Positions 9,788-19,640 are shown, counted from the first letter of the stretch. The stretch is 64,000 nt of DNA from Luteibacter sp. Sphag1AF (GCF_014192715.1 NZ_JACHYH010000002.1:372001-436000); one strand, 5' to 3'. A program made the numbers and translations. The notes: a model not told the origin generated them from the sequence alone.

Positions 9788-11077
9788 TCAGCTCCGGCTA
9801 AGACGCGCGCGAAGCACGTCCAGACGCAGATCATGTCCGGCGCCCGGCGAGACACGCGCCGCCAGGCTGGATTCGGGCGTACGCCCCTCACCCGCCGACG
9901 CGGCCGTTTCCGCCGCCGCGCGATAGGCATCGCGGAACGGCACGCCGGCCACGGCCTGCTCGATAGCCACGTCCGTGGCGTACATGGCAGGTTCGATGGC
10001 GGCACGCATACGCTCGGCCTTCCATTCCATGCGGGCCAGCATGTCCGGCAGAAGTTCCAGCGCGGCCAGACCGTGTGTGAAGCCATGGAACAGCGAGCCC
10101 TTGGAGAACTGCAGGTCGCGCTGGTAGCCGGAGGGGAGCGACAGCAACTGCTCGATCTCCGTGCGCGCAGCGGCCACGGCCGCGTAGCTGCCACGCAGCA
10201 GTTCCACCACGTCCGGATTACGCTTGTTCGGCATGATGGACGAACCGGTGGTGTACTCGCCCGGCAGGCGCACGAAGTCGAACTCGGCTGTCGTGAACAG
10301 CGACAGATCCCATGCCAGGCGACGTGTATCGAGCAACGCCGTCCCCACGGCGTCCAGCGCTGCCATTTCAAATTTGCCGCGCGACAGCTGCGCGTAGATC
10401 GGCGAAATCTGCATGCGGGCAAAGTCCAGGCGCTGAGTCGTATGCTCGCGATCCAGCGCCACGTTCACGCCATAGCCCGCGGCCGTGCCCAGCGGATTGG
10501 CATCAATCCAGTCCAGTGCCTGGCGCGCACGCAGCGTGTTGTCGATGAAGGCCTCGGCGAATGCCGCGAACCACATGCCCGTGGACGACACCACGGCGCG
10601 CTGGATATGCGTATAGCCGGGCATCGGCAGGGCATCGCCAGCGGCACGATCCAGGCAGACCTCGGCCACCTGGCGGCACGTGGCTTCCAGCGTGGTGAGC
10701 TGTTCTTTCAGCCACAGACGCGTGGCCACCAGAATCTGGTCGTTACGGCTGCGACCGGTGTGCACGCGACGCCCAGCGTCACCCAGGCGTTCGGTCAGGC
10801 GCGCCTCGATGGCCGAGTGGCCATCTTCAAAGCGCTCGTCAAGAATGAACTGGCCCGCCGAAAAATCGGCAGCCAGCGCATCCAGTTCGCGCAGCAGCGC
10901 ATCGCGTTCGTCGGTGGATACCACGCCGATGTTCGCGAGTCCTTCCACGTGCGCCTTGCTGGCGACGATGTCGTGCAGGAAAAACTCGCGATCAAGAACC
11001 ACGTCGTTGCCGGCGAGGAAGCGCATGATGCGCGGATCGACCTTGCTGTCGGATTTCTGCCAGAGCGGCTGGGTCAT
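9788..11077 (-). CDS. argH: Argininosuccinate lyase
   Basis: ArgH splits argininosuccinate into arginine and fumarate, the last step of the pathway. The 429-residue protein carries the fumarase/aspartase-superfamily signature [13 protein letters not shown] at about 277-289, with HTGRSRNDQ near 106-113 and YTHIQ at 155-159. I place the start at ATG 11077 because it lies 13 bases after the argC stop and begins with MTQPLWQKS, as in relatives; an upstream ATG (11119) would overlap argC by 29 bases. The protein is a little shorter than the E. coli enzyme, as is common in this group. Confidence 0.97.
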   Translation of the reverse strand: MTQPLWQKSDSKVDPRIMRFLAGNDVVLDREFFLHDIVASKAHVEGLANIGVVSTDERDALLRELDALAADFSAGQFILDERFEDGHSAIEARLTERLGDAGRRVHTGRSRNDQILVATRLWLKEQLTTLEATCRQVAEVCLDRAAGDALPMPGYTHIQRAVVSSTGMWFAAFAEAFIDNTLRARQALDWIDANPLGTAAGYGVNVALDREHTTQRLDFARMQISPIYAQLSRGKFEMAALDAVGTALLDTRRLAWDLSLFTTAEFDFVRLPGEYTTGSSIMPNKRNPDVVELLRGSYAAVAAARTEIEQLLSLPSGYQRDLQFSKGSLFHGFTHGLAALELLPDMLARMEWKAERMRAAIEPAMYATDVAIEQAVAGVPFRDAYRAAAETAASAGEGRTPESSLAARVSPGAGHDLRLDVLRARLSRS

Positions 11078-11090
11078 CGTGATGGGCCTT

Positions 11091-12038
11091 TCAAACCGGA
11101 ATGGAGGTGTATTCGTCAAAACCGAGCGTGCGGTTCACGTTCTGCATGGCCTGGGTGGCAGCACCCTTCAGCAGATTGTCCAGCGTGGCTACAACGACCA
11201 CGCGACGGCCATCGGCAGACATCTCGAAGGCGCCGATTTCCACGTGATGCCTGTTGGCAATGCGGCTGACCCACGGCGCATCGTCCAGCACAGTGACGAG
11301 CTTTTCGTTCTTGTAGGCGCCATGGAAGCGTGCCACCACTTCATCGCGCTTCATGGGACGGGCGAGGTAAAGATTGGTCGTGACGGTCAGGCCGCGGAAA
11401 TGAGGTGCAACGTGCGGCATGAATTCCACAGGCACGCCAAGGTGACGGCTGGCTTCGCGCTCGTGCATGTGACCGGTCAGCGAGTACGGCATGAGGTTGT
11501 CGCGGAGTTTTTCCGGGTCGTTGCGATCCGAGGGCGTGGTGCCCGCTCCCGAATAGCCCGACACGCCGAAGCACACGGGCGGTGCGGCCAGCATGTCCTT
11601 GATGGGAGCAATCGACAACTGCACAGCCGTGGCGTAGCAGCCCGGGTTACTCACGCGCTTCTCGCCGCGCCACCGCTCGCGATAAAGCTCCGGCAGGCCG
11701 TAATACCAGCGCTCGTCGAAGCGATAGTCGGCCGACAGATCAACGATGACCATATCGCCAGCTGCCGCGTCGATGGCTTCGACAAACGGCTTGGCCGCAC
11801 CGTTGGGCAGAGCAAGGATGACCACGTTCACACCCGAGGCAGCAACCGCTGCCGCATCGAGATTCGTGAAATGAAGCTCGCCCTGGTAAGCCTCGTTGTG
11901 ATCGGCCAGACGCTGGCCGGCGAGTTCACGCGACGACACGAAGGCAAGCTCAAGGCCAGGATGGTTCGCTACAAGGCGAATGAGTTCGGCGCCCGTGTGA
12001 CCGCGCGCGCCGACGATACCGATGGTTTTCTTCGACAT
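11091..12038 (-). CDS. argC: N-acetyl-gamma-glutamyl-phosphate reductase
   Basis: ArgC reduces N-acetylglutamyl phosphate to the semialdehyde with NADPH. The 315-residue protein starts with a Rossmann motif ([14 protein letters not shown]) and has the catalytic cysteine in NPGCYAT (Cys134). A conserved SGYSGAGT segment and HMHE near residue 190 also fit. It follows argB by only 4 bases and is followed by argH, so it belongs to the same operon. Length and motifs are as expected for the short (type 2-like) bacterial form. Confidence 0.97.
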   Translation of the reverse strand: MSKKTIGIVGARGHTGAELIRLVANHPGLELAFVSSRELAGQRLADHNEAYQGELHFTNLDAAAVAASGVNVVILALPNGAAKPFVEAIDAAAGDMVIVDLSADYRFDERWYYGLPELYRERWRGEKRVSNPGCYATAVQLSIAPIKDMLAAPPVCFGVSGYSGAGTTPSDRNDPEKLRDNLMPYSLTGHMHEREASRHLGVPVEFMPHVAPHFRGLTVTTNLYLARPMKRDEVVARFHGAYKNEKLVTVLDDAPWVSRIANRHHVEIGAFEMSADGRRVVVVATLDNLLKGAATQAMQNVNRTLGFDEYTSIPV

Positions 12039-12042
12039 GGAA

Positions 12043-13359
12043 TCAGTCCGTCAGGGTGGCGGCGCGCGTGCCGCTGTGGTTCACGCAGGCTTCGATATCG
12101 GCGAAGTTGTCCAGCCCATACCAGAACACCTTCCAGCGATCCTGCTTGAAGCAGCCGTCGGATTCAGCGTAGTAGAAATGATTGATGATGTTGCCGTGGC
12201 GCGAACGCCAGAACAGCTTCGGGTTTTCATCGCGCATCACCTGCCACACGGCGCGACCGAGGCCTTCGCCCTGGGCCTCGTCGAGCACGGCGAACTTGTC
12301 CAGGTACGCGAAGCCGCCCTCGTTGGTGAGGATCATCGCAGCGCGATAGTTTTCACTGACGTAGAGGCGATACAGCTTTGTGCGGCTGAAATAGTCTTCC
12401 ACCAGCGTGCGGCCGAAGCTCGATTCAATGAGTTCGCGCATGCGCGTCAGGTCCACGCCCTCCCACGACTCGAAACGCAGCACGCGCTCACCGCGACGCA
12501 CCAGCGTGCCCGAACCCTTGTGCGTGAACAGTTCCTTGGCAAGCTCGGACGGACGCGTGATCGACACCGACGAGGTCAGCGGCAGATCGTCCAGCAGGTC
12601 CTTGATCTGCTCGATCTTCAGGCGCATGCCCGAATGCAGCCACGGCTGCGCGAGCAACTGGTCGTATTCGGTGGAGAGGTTGATCGAGTCGATGATCTCG
12701 CCTTCGCCGTTCAACAGGCCGCCGGTGCCGGTAAGGAACACGATCTTGTACGGCTGCAACACGCGCACCAGTTCGTTTGCGGCGAAGTCCGCATTGATGT
12801 TGAGGATCTGGCCAGCGTCGGTTTCACCCAGGCTGGCGATCACGGGAATGGACCCCGCACGCAGGCTCGCCTCGATGGGAGCGAGGTTGATCTCGCGCAC
12901 CTTCCCAACCAGACCGTAGGTTTCCGGATCGAGATAGTCGGCCGTGAACACACCGGACGGTACGGAGGTGGCGCGCGTATCGGCTTCCTGCAGTGCCTCG
13001 ACCAGACGCAGGTTCTGCGACTGGAACACCTTGCGCACAATAGCCAGCGCTTCGGGTGTGGTTACCCGCAAACCATGAACCGTGTGCTTTTCGATGCCGG
13101 CAGCCGACAGCTCTTCGTCCAGCTGCGGACCCGCGCCATGCAGCACGATGGGCGTGAGGCCCACCTGTTGCAGGAACGCCAGCGACGAGGTCAGCGCGGG
13201 AAGATCATCGCGCAGCACGGCACCGCCCACTTTCACGACGGCAAAGCGCTTCGCATCCAGCTGCGAGAAGCGCTTCAGGTACTGCTGGATCTCGCGCGCG
13301 CTGCCCATGCTGGACAGCAGGCGGACGATGGTCTTGCGGGTGTGCTTATGCGTTTCCAC
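12043..13359 (-). CDS. argB: Bifunctional N-acetylglutamate kinase/synthase (NAGK-NAGS fusion)
   Basis: This 438-residue protein joins an amino-acid-kinase domain (about 1-285; [35 protein letters not shown]) with a C-terminal GNAT domain (about 290-438) of the NAGS type. Such NAGS/K proteins, known from Xanthomonas, Xylella and Maricaulis, make N-acetylglutamate and phosphorylate it, and can be controlled by arginine. The start is uncertain: GTG 13359 has GGA nine bases upstream; TTG 13365 adds two residues. The gene overlaps argE by about 14 bases. No separate argA is seen in the operon, which agrees with the fusion supplying both activities. Confidence 0.93.
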   Translation of the reverse strand: METHKHTRKTIVRLLSSMGSAREIQQYLKRFSQLDAKRFAVVKVGGAVLRDDLPALTSSLAFLQQVGLTPIVLHGAGPQLDEELSAAGIEKHTVHGLRVTTPEALAIVRKVFQSQNLRLVEALQEADTRATSVPSGVFTADYLDPETYGLVGKVREINLAPIEASLRAGSIPVIASLGETDAGQILNINADFAANELVRVLQPYKIVFLTGTGGLLNGEGEIIDSINLSTEYDQLLAQPWLHSGMRLKIEQIKDLLDDLPLTSSVSITRPSELAKELFTHKGSGTLVRRGERVLRFESWEGVDLTRMRELIESSFGRTLVEDYFSRTKLYRLYVSENYRAAMILTNEGGFAYLDKFAVLDEAQGEGLGRAVWQVMRDENPKLFWRSRHGNIINHFYYAESDGCFKQDRWKVFWYGLDNFADIEACVNHSGTRAATLTD

Positions 13360-14446
13360 TTTCAACGATCCGGTAGATGGTTTGCGCGTAGTGCTGCAGC
13401 TGGTCGAGAGCGACCCATTCGTCGGCCGTGTGCGCCTGGGCGATGTCTCCCGGGCCGTACACGAAGGAGGTGTAACCGGCAGCGGAGAACAGCGCTGCTT
13501 CGGTCCAGAAGTCCACGGCGTTGCCTACCGGAATCTCCAGTTCATCGGCAATATCGCGCGCGGCAAGGCGACGGGTTTCGGCCGAAGCCGTGTCGCCTGC
13601 GGGCAGCGAGTCGCCGCGGAAGGTTTCACCGAAGGTCACCGGCGCCGGCTCCACCAGCGTGCGGAAGGTTTCCAGCATCTGGTCCGGATTCATCGTCGGC
13701 AGCGGACGGAAGCCGAAACGGATGTCTGCGGTGGGCGCAATGACGTTGGCCTTGATGCCGCCTTCGACCTTGCCGATGTTGAAGCGCAGACCGGTGAGGC
13801 CGCCGAAGCGCTCATGCGACTGCGCCTGGACGAAGTCGAGTGCCGCCGCGCCCCAGCGAATGGCCTGATGCAGCGCGCTGTCGCTGGGCTTCTGGTCGCC
13901 GGAAGCGTGCCCTGCCCGGCCGCTGAAGCTCATCTGCACCGAATGGATGCCACGATGCGCCAGCACCGCTTCGCCCTTCGTCGGCTCGGCGACGATGATG
14001 GCGGCATAGTCACGTGGCGTCTTCAGGAAGCCCTCGATGCAACGCGCGTCGTTGGCTTCCTCGTCGGTGGACAGCAGCAGCGCCATGTCGCCCTGCGACG
14101 CGTTGGCTACCGCCACCAGCGCGGCCGCCGCGCCCTTGATGTCGCACGAACCCAGACCCACCGCGCGATCCGCGCCCACGCGCAGCTCGAACGGGCTGGC
14201 CGTCCAGTGCGGGGAGTCCGGCACCGTGTCCAGATGCACATTGAACAGATACTTCGGCTTGCCCCGCACCGCGTAGAGATTCACGGCACCGGCGCCGAAA
14301 TCGACCACCTGGACTTCAAAACCCGGAAGTACCGAGGTCAGGTAATCGAAAATGCCACCGGTACCAATGGTTCGCGGCGGGTTGCGCGTGTCGAACCCGA
14401 CCAGCGCGCGCAGATGGGTCAGGGTATCGTCCAGTAGCTTGTTCAT
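13346..14446 (-). CDS. argE: N-acetylcitrulline/N-acetylornithine deacetylase (M20 family)
   Basis: This M20 metallopeptidase-like deacetylase of 366 residues has the metal-binding motifs [12 protein letters not shown] (His and Asp) and LSTDEEAND (paired Glu), with a dimerisation domain in the middle. Because the operon encodes N-acetylornithine carbamoyltransferase (16159-17193) rather than ornithine carbamoyltransferase, the natural substrate is probably N-acetylcitrulline, as shown for the Xanthomonas enzyme. ATG 14446 overlaps the GNAT gene stop by 4 bases (ATGA), and its end overlaps argB. The substrate assignment is from context. Confidence 0.92.
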   Translation of the reverse strand: MNKLLDDTLTHLRALVGFDTRNPPRTIGTGGIFDYLTSVLPGFEVQVVDFGAGAVNLYAVRGKPKYLFNVHLDTVPDSPHWTASPFELRVGADRAVGLGSCDIKGAAAALVAVANASQGDMALLLSTDEEANDARCIEGFLKTPRDYAAIIVAEPTKGEAVLAHRGIHSVQMSFSGRAGHASGDQKPSDSALHQAIRWGAAALDFVQAQSHERFGGLTGLRFNIGKVEGGIKANVIAPTADIRFGFRPLPTMNPDQMLETFRTLVEPAPVTFGETFRGDSLPAGDTASAETRRLAARDIADELEIPVGNAVDFWTEAALFSAAGYTSFVYGPGDIAQAHTADEWVALDQLQHYAQTIYRIVESGNA

Positions 14447-14901
14447 GAGGTTCCGTTGATGGCGGCCAGTCCGGCCGCGTCCGTATAGACGTCCGGATGG
14501 TAACGCTCCATGAGCGTTTCCGGCCGGGTGGGACGGTTGAATCCGAACAGCTGATACAGCGTATGGGCATCCGATGTCGCCAGCATGAAACGACGCAGCC
14601 CCTGCAAGTCAGGACAGGCCATCACGGCTTCCATGAGCCGCTTTGAATAGCCCTTTCCTCGATGCTCTGGCAGCACGAACACATCGGCCAGATAGGCAAA
14701 CGTGGCCCGGTCAGTCGTTACCCGCGCGAACGCGACCTGCTGATCGCCGAGGTAGCCGCCGAAACACAGCGAGTGTTCGATCGACCGCTCCACGATATCG
14801 CGGGAAATGCCCTTCGCCCATGCCGTCTGCGTGGAAAGGAAGGCATGCACGAGCCCGATATCGAGCTCGTGCTTTTCCATGCTGATCCGCAGCTCGCTCA
14901 C
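14443..14901 (-). CDS. GNAT-family N-acetyltransferase embedded in the arg operon
   Basis: The 152-residue protein is a single GNAT domain with the acetyl-CoA binding signature [15 protein letters not shown] (motif A) and a typical C-terminal Tyr-Gln-Leu-Phe-Gly-Phe segment. Its GTG start (14901) overlaps the argG stop as GTGA, a mark of coupling; an ATG at 14880 is an alternative start. Its stop overlaps argE as ATGA. The substrate is unknown. The fused NAGS domain already provides acetylglutamate synthesis, so a second acetyltransferase in the operon is unexplained and may act on another acetylated intermediate or on a protein. Confidence 0.88.
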   Translation of the reverse strand: MSELRISMEKHELDIGLVHAFLSTQTAWAKGISRDIVERSIEHSLCFGGYLGDQQVAFARVTTDRATFAYLADVFVLPEHRGKGYSKRLMEAVMACPDLQGLRRFMLATSDAHTLYQLFGFNRPTRPETLMERYHPDVYTDAAGLAAINGTS

Positions 14902-16100
14902 TTGGTCTGACGATCCACTTCAGCCCACACCGTGGAGCTCATGCCGTAGAGCTTGATGAAGCCCTCGGCTTCCGCCACGCCCCAATCGGCTGCCTGTGCA
15001 TAGGTAGCCTTCGAGGTCTGCAGGATATTCTTCGATTCGACCTTCACGGCATACACGGAACCGCCGCGCGTTTCGATGATGACCGTGCCATCGACCTTGC
15101 GCTGGGTAGAGACCAGATAGGCTTCCAGATCGGCCTTGATGGGGTCGTTGAAGAAGCCCTCGTATGCCACTTCCGTCCACTTGCGGCCAATTTCCGGCTT
15201 GAAGCGGTTCTGCTGCTTGCTGAGCACGGTTTCTTCCAGCGCACGATGCGCCGTGAGAAGCGCCGTGAGTGCCGGTGCCTCGAACACGATGCGGCCCTTC
15301 AGGCCGATGTTGGTATCGCCCGTGTACAAGCTGCGACCCACGCCGTACTTCGCCAGTTCATGGTTGAGGTACTGGAGAATTTCCGGACCCGACGCCGGCT
15401 TGCCGTTGAGCGACACTGCGGTGCCCTTCTCGAAGCCCAGTGAAATCTGCTTCGGTTCCACCGGCCATTCGCTGCGCGGTGCGCACCAGCCGATGGCGCC
15501 CTCACCCGGGATTTCCCATGCGTCGATTTCGCCGCCAGAGATGGTCACACCCAGAACGTTCTCGTTGATGGTGTAGTGCTTGGTCTTGGCGCGGACTTCA
15601 AAGCCCTTGTCTTCCAGGTACTTCTGCTCGTACGCACGGACCTGCGTGTGTTCGCGCTGAATTTCGCGGATCGGCGCGATGATCGTGTAGTCACCCAGCG
15701 CCTTTACCGTGAGGTCGAAACGCACCTGATCGTTACCCATGCCGGTGCAGCCGTGCGCGAAGAGCTTCGTGCCCAGTTCGTCGCAACGCTTCAGTGATTC
15801 CTGCACGATCAGGTAACGGTCAGACACCAGCAGCGGGTACTGGCCCTGATAGAACTCACCTGCCCAGATCAGCGGCGTGACGAAGCTGTCCCAGATGGCC
15901 TGGCCTGCGTCTGCCGTGCGATGCGAAGCGGCGCCCAGTTCGATGGCGCGCTGCTCGATGTACTCGCGCTCTTCAGCCGACACACCACCGGTATCAACGA
16001 ACACGGTATGCACGTTGTAGCCGCGCTCCATGAGGTAAGGCACGCAGAAGCTGGTGTCGAGGCCGCCGGAAAACGCGAGGACGATATCTTTGCTGGACAT
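14898..16100 (-). CDS. argG: Argininosuccinate synthase
   Basis: ArgG joins citrulline and aspartate using ATP. The 400-residue protein opens with the N-type ATP pyrophosphatase loop ([10 protein letters not shown], about residues 8-17) and has [13 protein letters not shown] around 116-128, both family hallmarks. It is on the long-form bacterial branch. It follows argF' after 58 bases and is coupled to the GNAT gene by overlapping stop and start. In this pathway citrulline must first be freed from N-acetylcitrulline by the deacetylase downstream. Confidence 0.98.
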   Translation of the reverse strand: MSSKDIVLAFSGGLDTSFCVPYLMERGYNVHTVFVDTGGVSAEEREYIEQRAIELGAASHRTADAGQAIWDSFVTPLIWAGEFYQGQYPLLVSDRYLIVQESLKRCDELGTKLFAHGCTGMGNDQVRFDLTVKALGDYTIIAPIREIQREHTQVRAYEQKYLEDKGFEVRAKTKHYTINENVLGVTISGGEIDAWEIPGEGAIGWCAPRSEWPVEPKQISLGFEKGTAVSLNGKPASGPEILQYLNHELAKYGVGRSLYTGDTNIGLKGRIVFEAPALTALLTAHRALEETVLSKQQNRFKPEIGRKWTEVAYEGFFNDPIKADLEAYLVSTQRKVDGTVIIETRGGSVYAVKVESKNILQTSKATYAQAADWGVAEAEGFIKLYGMSSTVWAEVDRQTK

Positions 16101-16158
16101 GAGTGGAAAAGCTCCGGAAAGTCTTTAAGGGCGAGTCAGAAGAAAAAGAAAAGGCGGA

Positions 16159-17193
16159 TCAGAAACCGAGGCCGGACTTCTGTGCCTGCGAATGCGCCAT
16201 GAGCGACGCCATCACGGCCTTCTGCACGTGCAGACGGTTCTCTGCCTCGTCGATGGCGATGCACGCCGGCGAATCCATGACGGCATCGGTCGCCTTGACG
16301 TTACGGCGGAGCGGCAGGCAGTGGCTGAACAGACCGTTGTTGGTGAGCGCCATCTTGGCCTCGTCAACAATGAAGTGCCTGTTGGCCTCGCGGATGGCCT
16401 TCTCTTCGTCCCAGCGGCCGAAGAACGGGATCGCGCCCCAGCTCTTCGCGTAGATGACGTCGGCATCGCGGTAGGACGCTTCGATGTCATGAGACACCTT
16501 CAGCGAGCCGCCGTTTTCACGCGCGTTGGCCTTCGCAAATTCCATGTAGCGCTCGTCGAGCACATAGTCCGGCGTGGGACACAGGAGGGTGACGTCCATG
16601 CCCATCTTCGTCGCGATCATCAGCGCCGAGTTGGCCACGGCGGTGTTCAGCGGCTTGGGGTGGTACGTCCAGGTGAGAACGTATTTGCGGTTCTGCAAAT
16701 TGCCCAGGTGCTCTTTCAGCGCCAGCGCGTGGGCCAGCTCCTGGCACGGGTGAGTGATCGTTTCCAGATTGATGACCGGTACCGTCGCGTAGTGGGCAAA
16801 GGCCTTCAGCACCTTGTCTTCGCGGTCGACCGACCAGTCCACGAACTTCGGGAAGGCGCGTACGGCAATGATGTCCACATAGCGCGACAGCACACGCGCC
16901 ACTTCGGCAATGTGCTCTTCGGTATCACCGTCCATCACGCTGCCCACCTCGAACTCGATGGGCCATGCGTCCTTGCCCGGCGACAGCACGATGGCGTGAC
17001 CGCCCAGTTGGAACGCCCCTAGCTCAAAGCTGGTGCGCGTGCGCATGGAGGGGTTGAAAAACATCAGCGCGATGGACTTGCCGGCCAGCTGGTGGCCTGC
17101 GGGCGAACGCTTGAACTCAGCGGCCTGCTCCAGCAGGGCGTCGATCTCGGCGCGGCTGTAATCCTGGGTGGAGAGGAAATGGCGAACGGTCAT
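16159..17193 (-). CDS. argF': N-acetylornithine carbamoyltransferase (AOTCase)
   Basis: This 344-residue enzyme transfers the carbamoyl group to N-acetylornithine, giving N-acetylcitrulline. The carbamoyl-phosphate loop SMRTRT lies at 49-54 and the HPCQ motif at 148-151. Features that separate AOTCase from ordinary OTCase are present: Glu92 in the DTEEH loop, a proline-rich WTYHPKPLNT loop (about 175-184), and HCLPLRRNVK with the lysine (about 300) that is carboxylated in the Xanthomonas enzyme. It is the first gene of the operon, with a 60-base stretch between the upstream attenuator hairpin and its ATG. Ornithine itself is therefore probably not the substrate. Confidence 0.95.
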   Translation of the reverse strand: MTVRHFLSTQDYSRAEIDALLEQAAEFKRSPAGHQLAGKSIALMFFNPSMRTRTSFELGAFQLGGHAIVLSPGKDAWPIEFEVGSVMDGDTEEHIAEVARVLSRYVDIIAVRAFPKFVDWSVDREDKVLKAFAHYATVPVINLETITHPCQELAHALALKEHLGNLQNRKYVLTWTYHPKPLNTAVANSALMIATKMGMDVTLLCPTPDYVLDERYMEFAKANARENGGSLKVSHDIEASYRDADVIYAKSWGAIPFFGRWDEEKAIREANRHFIVDEAKMALTNNGLFSHCLPLRRNVKATDAVMDSPACIAIDEAENRLHVQKAVMASLMAHSQAQKSGLGF

Positions 17194-17248
17194 GGCAATC
17201 CAGTTCGGAGCGAAAAGTGGAAGGGAAGATCACGAAACCCGGAAACAA

Positions 17249-17275
17249 AAAAACCCGGCACGTGGCCGGGTTTTT
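17249..17275 (-). terminator. Intrinsic terminator in the arg operon leader
   Basis: Read on the minus strand, an 11-bp stem (AAAAACCCGGC, loop CACGT, GCCGGGTTTTT) runs directly into a T tract, the shape of a Rho-independent terminator. It lies 56 bases before the argF' start and after the leader peptide, so it stands inside the transcript rather than at its end. Its 5' arm can instead pair with the leader (see the antiterminator at 17308-17318). The upstream gene at 17508 has its own terminator, so this hairpin is best read as an attenuator. Confidence 0.75.
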
Positions 17276-17305
17276 AGTCGATACGTATGAATCGCGCGCG
17301 ACAGC

Positions 17306-17410
17306 CTACCCGGCCATGTGTCCGATGTACGGTCGACGAGCACGCGAGGTCATTCCTGCGGCCATGCGGGCGCTGGTAAGGACATTCGCGGTGTAGACAG
17401 CGGTGGACAC
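17306..17410 (-). CDS. Putative arginine leader peptide of the arg operon
   Basis: A short frame ends in TAG at 17306-17308 and reads ...TSRARRPYIGHMAG, with Arg codons CGT, CGT and CGA within four codons (17344-17333). With GTG 17410, which has AAGG eight bases upstream, the peptide is 34 residues with four arginines. In-frame ATGs at 17365 and 17353 would give 19 or 15 residues but have poor ribosome sites. The stop is 30 bases before the terminator stem. The last codons (CAC ATG GCC GGG TAG) overlap the segment able to form the antiterminator. This is the layout of ribosome-mediated attenuation. The exact start is uncertain. Confidence 0.55.
   Translation of the reverse strand: MSTAVYTANVLTSARMAAGMTSRARRPYIGHMAG
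17308..17318 (-). promoter_or_regulatory. Candidate antiterminator segment of the arg attenuator
   Basis: On the minus strand this segment (CATGGCCGGGT) is complementary to ACCCGGCCACG at 17271-17261, the 5' arm and loop of the terminator, in ten of eleven positions with nine pairs in a row. It spans the last codons and stop of the leader peptide. A ribosome paused at the Arg codons would leave it free to pair; a ribosome at the stop codon would cover it. Confidence 0.6.
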
Positions 17411-17434
17411 AAGGAGGGCCTTGGGAAGCTATGA

Positions 17435-17451
17435 GTCGGCATCATGCCGAC
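17435..17451. promoter_or_regulatory. Perfect 8+1+8 palindrome overlapping the arg promoter
   Basis: The sequence GTCGGCAT C ATGCCGAC is a perfect inverted repeat with a one-base centre. It covers the candidate -10 element of the arg operon promoter, so it may be a repressor site. It does not look like an E. coli-type ARG box. It could also be a chance structure. Confidence 0.4.
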
Positions 17452-17469
17452 AATTGGTGCGTCGCGCAA
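17441..17469 (-). promoter_or_regulatory. Candidate promoter of the arg/pro operon
   Basis: On the minus strand TTGCGC (17469-17464) is followed after 17 bases by CATGAT (17446-17441), each four of six to consensus. Transcription would start near 17434, giving a 24-base lead to the GTG of the leader peptide and an mRNA leader of about 240 bases before argF'. Confidence 0.4.
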
Positions 17470-17473
17470 CAAT

Positions 17474-17501
17474 AAACCGCCGCCCCGGAAGGCGGCGGTT
17501 T
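17474..17501 (-). terminator. Terminator of the glycine-zipper gene
   Basis: An 11-bp stem (AAACCGCCGCC / GGCGGCGGTTT, loop of six) lies 7 bases after the stop of the gene at 17508-18050. On the minus strand it continues as ATTGTT, a weak T tract. Confidence 0.65.
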
Positions 17502-17507
17502 GTGGGG

Positions 17508-18050
17508 TCAGTCGGCCGGGGCCACGCTGACGCGAACCCGGAGGCGCTCGCCCGGATCGTAATTCAGACGGGAAACATACACTTCGCCGCGATACCGATA
17601 TTCCACATCATATCCGGCGATGCGGCGCTGTTCCGAGATGGAACTGACGTCGCGGCAGCGGGTTTCCGTGCCCTGGTAGACCCGATCGTCGCCACGGCTG
17701 ACGTTGTTGCCGACCGCACCGCCCGCCACGGCGCCGATCACCGTGGCGGCCTTGCGACCGTCGCCCTTGCCGACCGTGTTGCCGAGGACGCCACCTACAA
17801 CGGCGCCCAGAATGGTGCCGGCGGTGCTGCCACTGCTCTGCTCACGGCGCACGACGGGCTGGTCGTAGCATTCCTGGCGCGGGGTCTCGACACGCGACAC
17901 ACCGTAGACCGGATCGACGCGCAGAACGTCGGCCCACCCGAAATGGGTGTTGTCGTCCTGCTGGGGAGGAGGCGGATAACGACCGTCTTGCGCGCTGGCG
18001 CCAGTGGCGACAAACGCGAGAAGGAATGCGGGAATGAGCAGGCGGGACAT
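17508..18050 (-). CDS. Glycine-zipper 2TM-domain outer-membrane/periplasmic protein
   Basis: The 180-residue protein has a signal peptide (MSRLLIPAFLLAFVATGASA) and a central glycine zipper (TAGTILGAVVGGVLGNTVG and KAATVIGAVAGGAVGNNV). The C-terminal part carries a cysteine and a beta-like DVEYRYRGEVYVSRL segment. This is the Rick_17kDa/glycine-zipper 2TM type found in many proteobacterial envelope proteins of unknown role. ATG 18050 is chosen because GGAGG stands eight bases upstream; an upstream start (18098) adds a basic stretch that breaks the signal peptide. Two cysteines (QECYDQP and TRCRDV) might form a disulfide. Confidence 0.85.
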   Translation of the reverse strand: MSRLLIPAFLLAFVATGASAQDGRYPPPPQQDDNTHFGWADVLRVDPVYGVSRVETPRQECYDQPVVRREQSSGSTAGTILGAVVGGVLGNTVGKGDGRKAATVIGAVAGGAVGNNVSRGDDRVYQGTETRCRDVSSISEQRRIAGYDVEYRYRGEVYVSRLNYDPGERLRVRVSVAPAD

Positions 18051-18257
18051 GTAGTGCGACCTCCGAAGGCGCGTTTCTTGCAGCGCTATAACTTGCATTT
18101 CACCAAGTTCACGCTGAATCCACGCTTAGAAATTCCCGGGCGAGCCCTCAAAAGCGTGTCAACCAAATGCCCGGATGTGCGTGGGAACTGTGGAAATGCC
18201 GCGCGCGGGCCTTGACTGGCTTGGTAATATCGGGGACTGGCCGATAACGGACTCCCG

Positions 18258-19640
18258 ATGGCGATTTCGCTCTACAACACCCTGACCCGCCGCACCGAGG
18301 CGTTCTCCCCGCAGGACCCGGATCGGGTGACCATGTATGTCTGTGGACCCACGGTCTACAGCTACATCCACATCGGCAATGCCCGGCCTCCGGTGGTCTT
18401 CGACGTGCTGGCGCGCCTGCTGCGCCGCCATTACCCGAACGTGGTCTACGCGCGGAACATCACGGACGTGGACGACAAGATCAACGCCGCCGCTCATGCG
18501 AAGGGCGTGCCGATCTCCGAGATCACTGACCGTTTTGCCAGCGCCTACCGCGAGGACATGGCCGGCCTGGGCGTGGCTCCGCCCGACATTGAGCCGCATG
18601 CCACGGACCACATTGCGCAGATCATCGACATGATCGGACGGCTTCTGGCCAGCGGCCATGCGTATGCCGCCGAGGGCCATGTGCTGTTCGACGTGGCCTC
18701 CTACGCGCAATACGGTCAGCTGTCGGGCCGTGACCCGGACGAATTGCTGGCCGGTGCCCGCGTGGAAGTGGCGCCGTACAAGAAGAACCCTGGTGATTTC
18801 GTGCTCTGGAAGCCTTCTGATGACACCACCCCGGGCTGGGAAAGTCCCTGGGGTCGGGGCCGTCCGGGCTGGCACATCGAGTGCTCGGCCATGTCCGAGG
18901 CGCACCTGGGCGAGACCATCGACATTCATGCCGGCGGGGTCGACCTGACCTTCCCGCACCACGAAAACGAAATCGCCCAGAGCACCTGCGCCCACGGCGG
19001 CAAAGTGTTCGCACGCTATTGGCTGCACAACGGCATGTTGACCTTCGACGGACGCAAGATGTCCAAGTCCGTTGGCAACGTGCTCCAGTTGCACGAGCTG
19101 CTGCGCCAGCACCCGGCCGAGGCACTGCGCCTGATGCTGCTGCGAGGTCATTATCGCCAGCCGCTGGACTGGTCCGACAGCGCCATGACCCAGTCCGTAC
19201 GCACGCTGGACGGCTGGTACGGCGTCCTGCGCGACATGGCCGACGTGGAAGTCGGCACCCTGCCCGTGCCGACGGTCGTGGAAGAAGCACTCTGCGATGA
19301 CCTCAACACCCCCCAGGCGCTCGCTGAAATCTCGCAGCTGGCCGACGCTGCCCGTCAGGCCAGCGGCCCGGATGCCCGGCGTGAGGCCAAGGCGGCCCTG
19401 CTGGGCGGTGCCGCCTTGCTCGGCCTGCTTCAGCAGAACCCCGAAGCGTGGTTCAAGCAGGCCAGCGACGGTTCCGAGGTGGATGCCGATGCCATCGAGG
19501 CGCTGCTGGAAGAACGCCGCCAGGCCCGGGCCAACCGCGACTTCGCCCGCTCCGATGCCATCCGCGACGAGCTGAAGGCACGCGGCATCCTGATCGAGGA
19601 CGGTGCCCAGGGCACGCGCTGGAGTGTGGTAAAAGCATGA
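18258..19640 (+). CDS. cysS: Cysteinyl-tRNA synthetase
   Basis: CysS charges tRNA-Cys. The 460-residue class I synthetase has the zinc ligand Cys29 (MYVCGPT), the HIGN signature at 38-41, further zinc ligands in HIECSAMS and PHHENE, and KMSKS in [10 protein letters not shown]. Length and motif spacing are normal. Its stop overlaps the start of sufE (ATGA), so cysteine charging and sulfur mobilisation from cysteine are encoded together. Confidence 0.98.
   Translation: MAISLYNTLTRRTEAFSPQDPDRVTMYVCGPTVYSYIHIGNARPPVVFDVLARLLRRHYPNVVYARNITDVDDKINAAAHAKGVPISEITDRFASAYREDMAGLGVAPPDIEPHATDHIAQIIDMIGRLLASGHAYAAEGHVLFDVASYAQYGQLSGRDPDELLAGARVEVAPYKKNPGDFVLWKPSDDTTPGWESPWGRGRPGWHIECSAMSEAHLGETIDIHAGGVDLTFPHHENEIAQSTCAHGGKVFARYWLHNGMLTFDGRKMSKSVGNVLQLHELLRQHPAEALRLMLLRGHYRQPLDWSDSAMTQSVRTLDGWYGVLRDMADVEVGTLPVPTVVEEALCDDLNTPQALAEISQLADAARQASGPDARREAKAALLGGAALLGLLQQNPEAWFKQASDGSEVDADAIEALLEERRQARANRDFARSDAIRDELKARGILIEDGAQGTRWSVVKA

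Noticed and set aside
12022-13743. A 573-codon open frame on the plus strand
   Set aside because: It is antisense to argB and argE, which are certain, and shows no family motif.
17284-17460. Possible tRNA or small RNA gene between argF' and the glycine-zipper gene
   Set aside because: No cloverleaf or TTC-loop sequence is visible; the parts fit better as promoter, leader peptide and attenuator.
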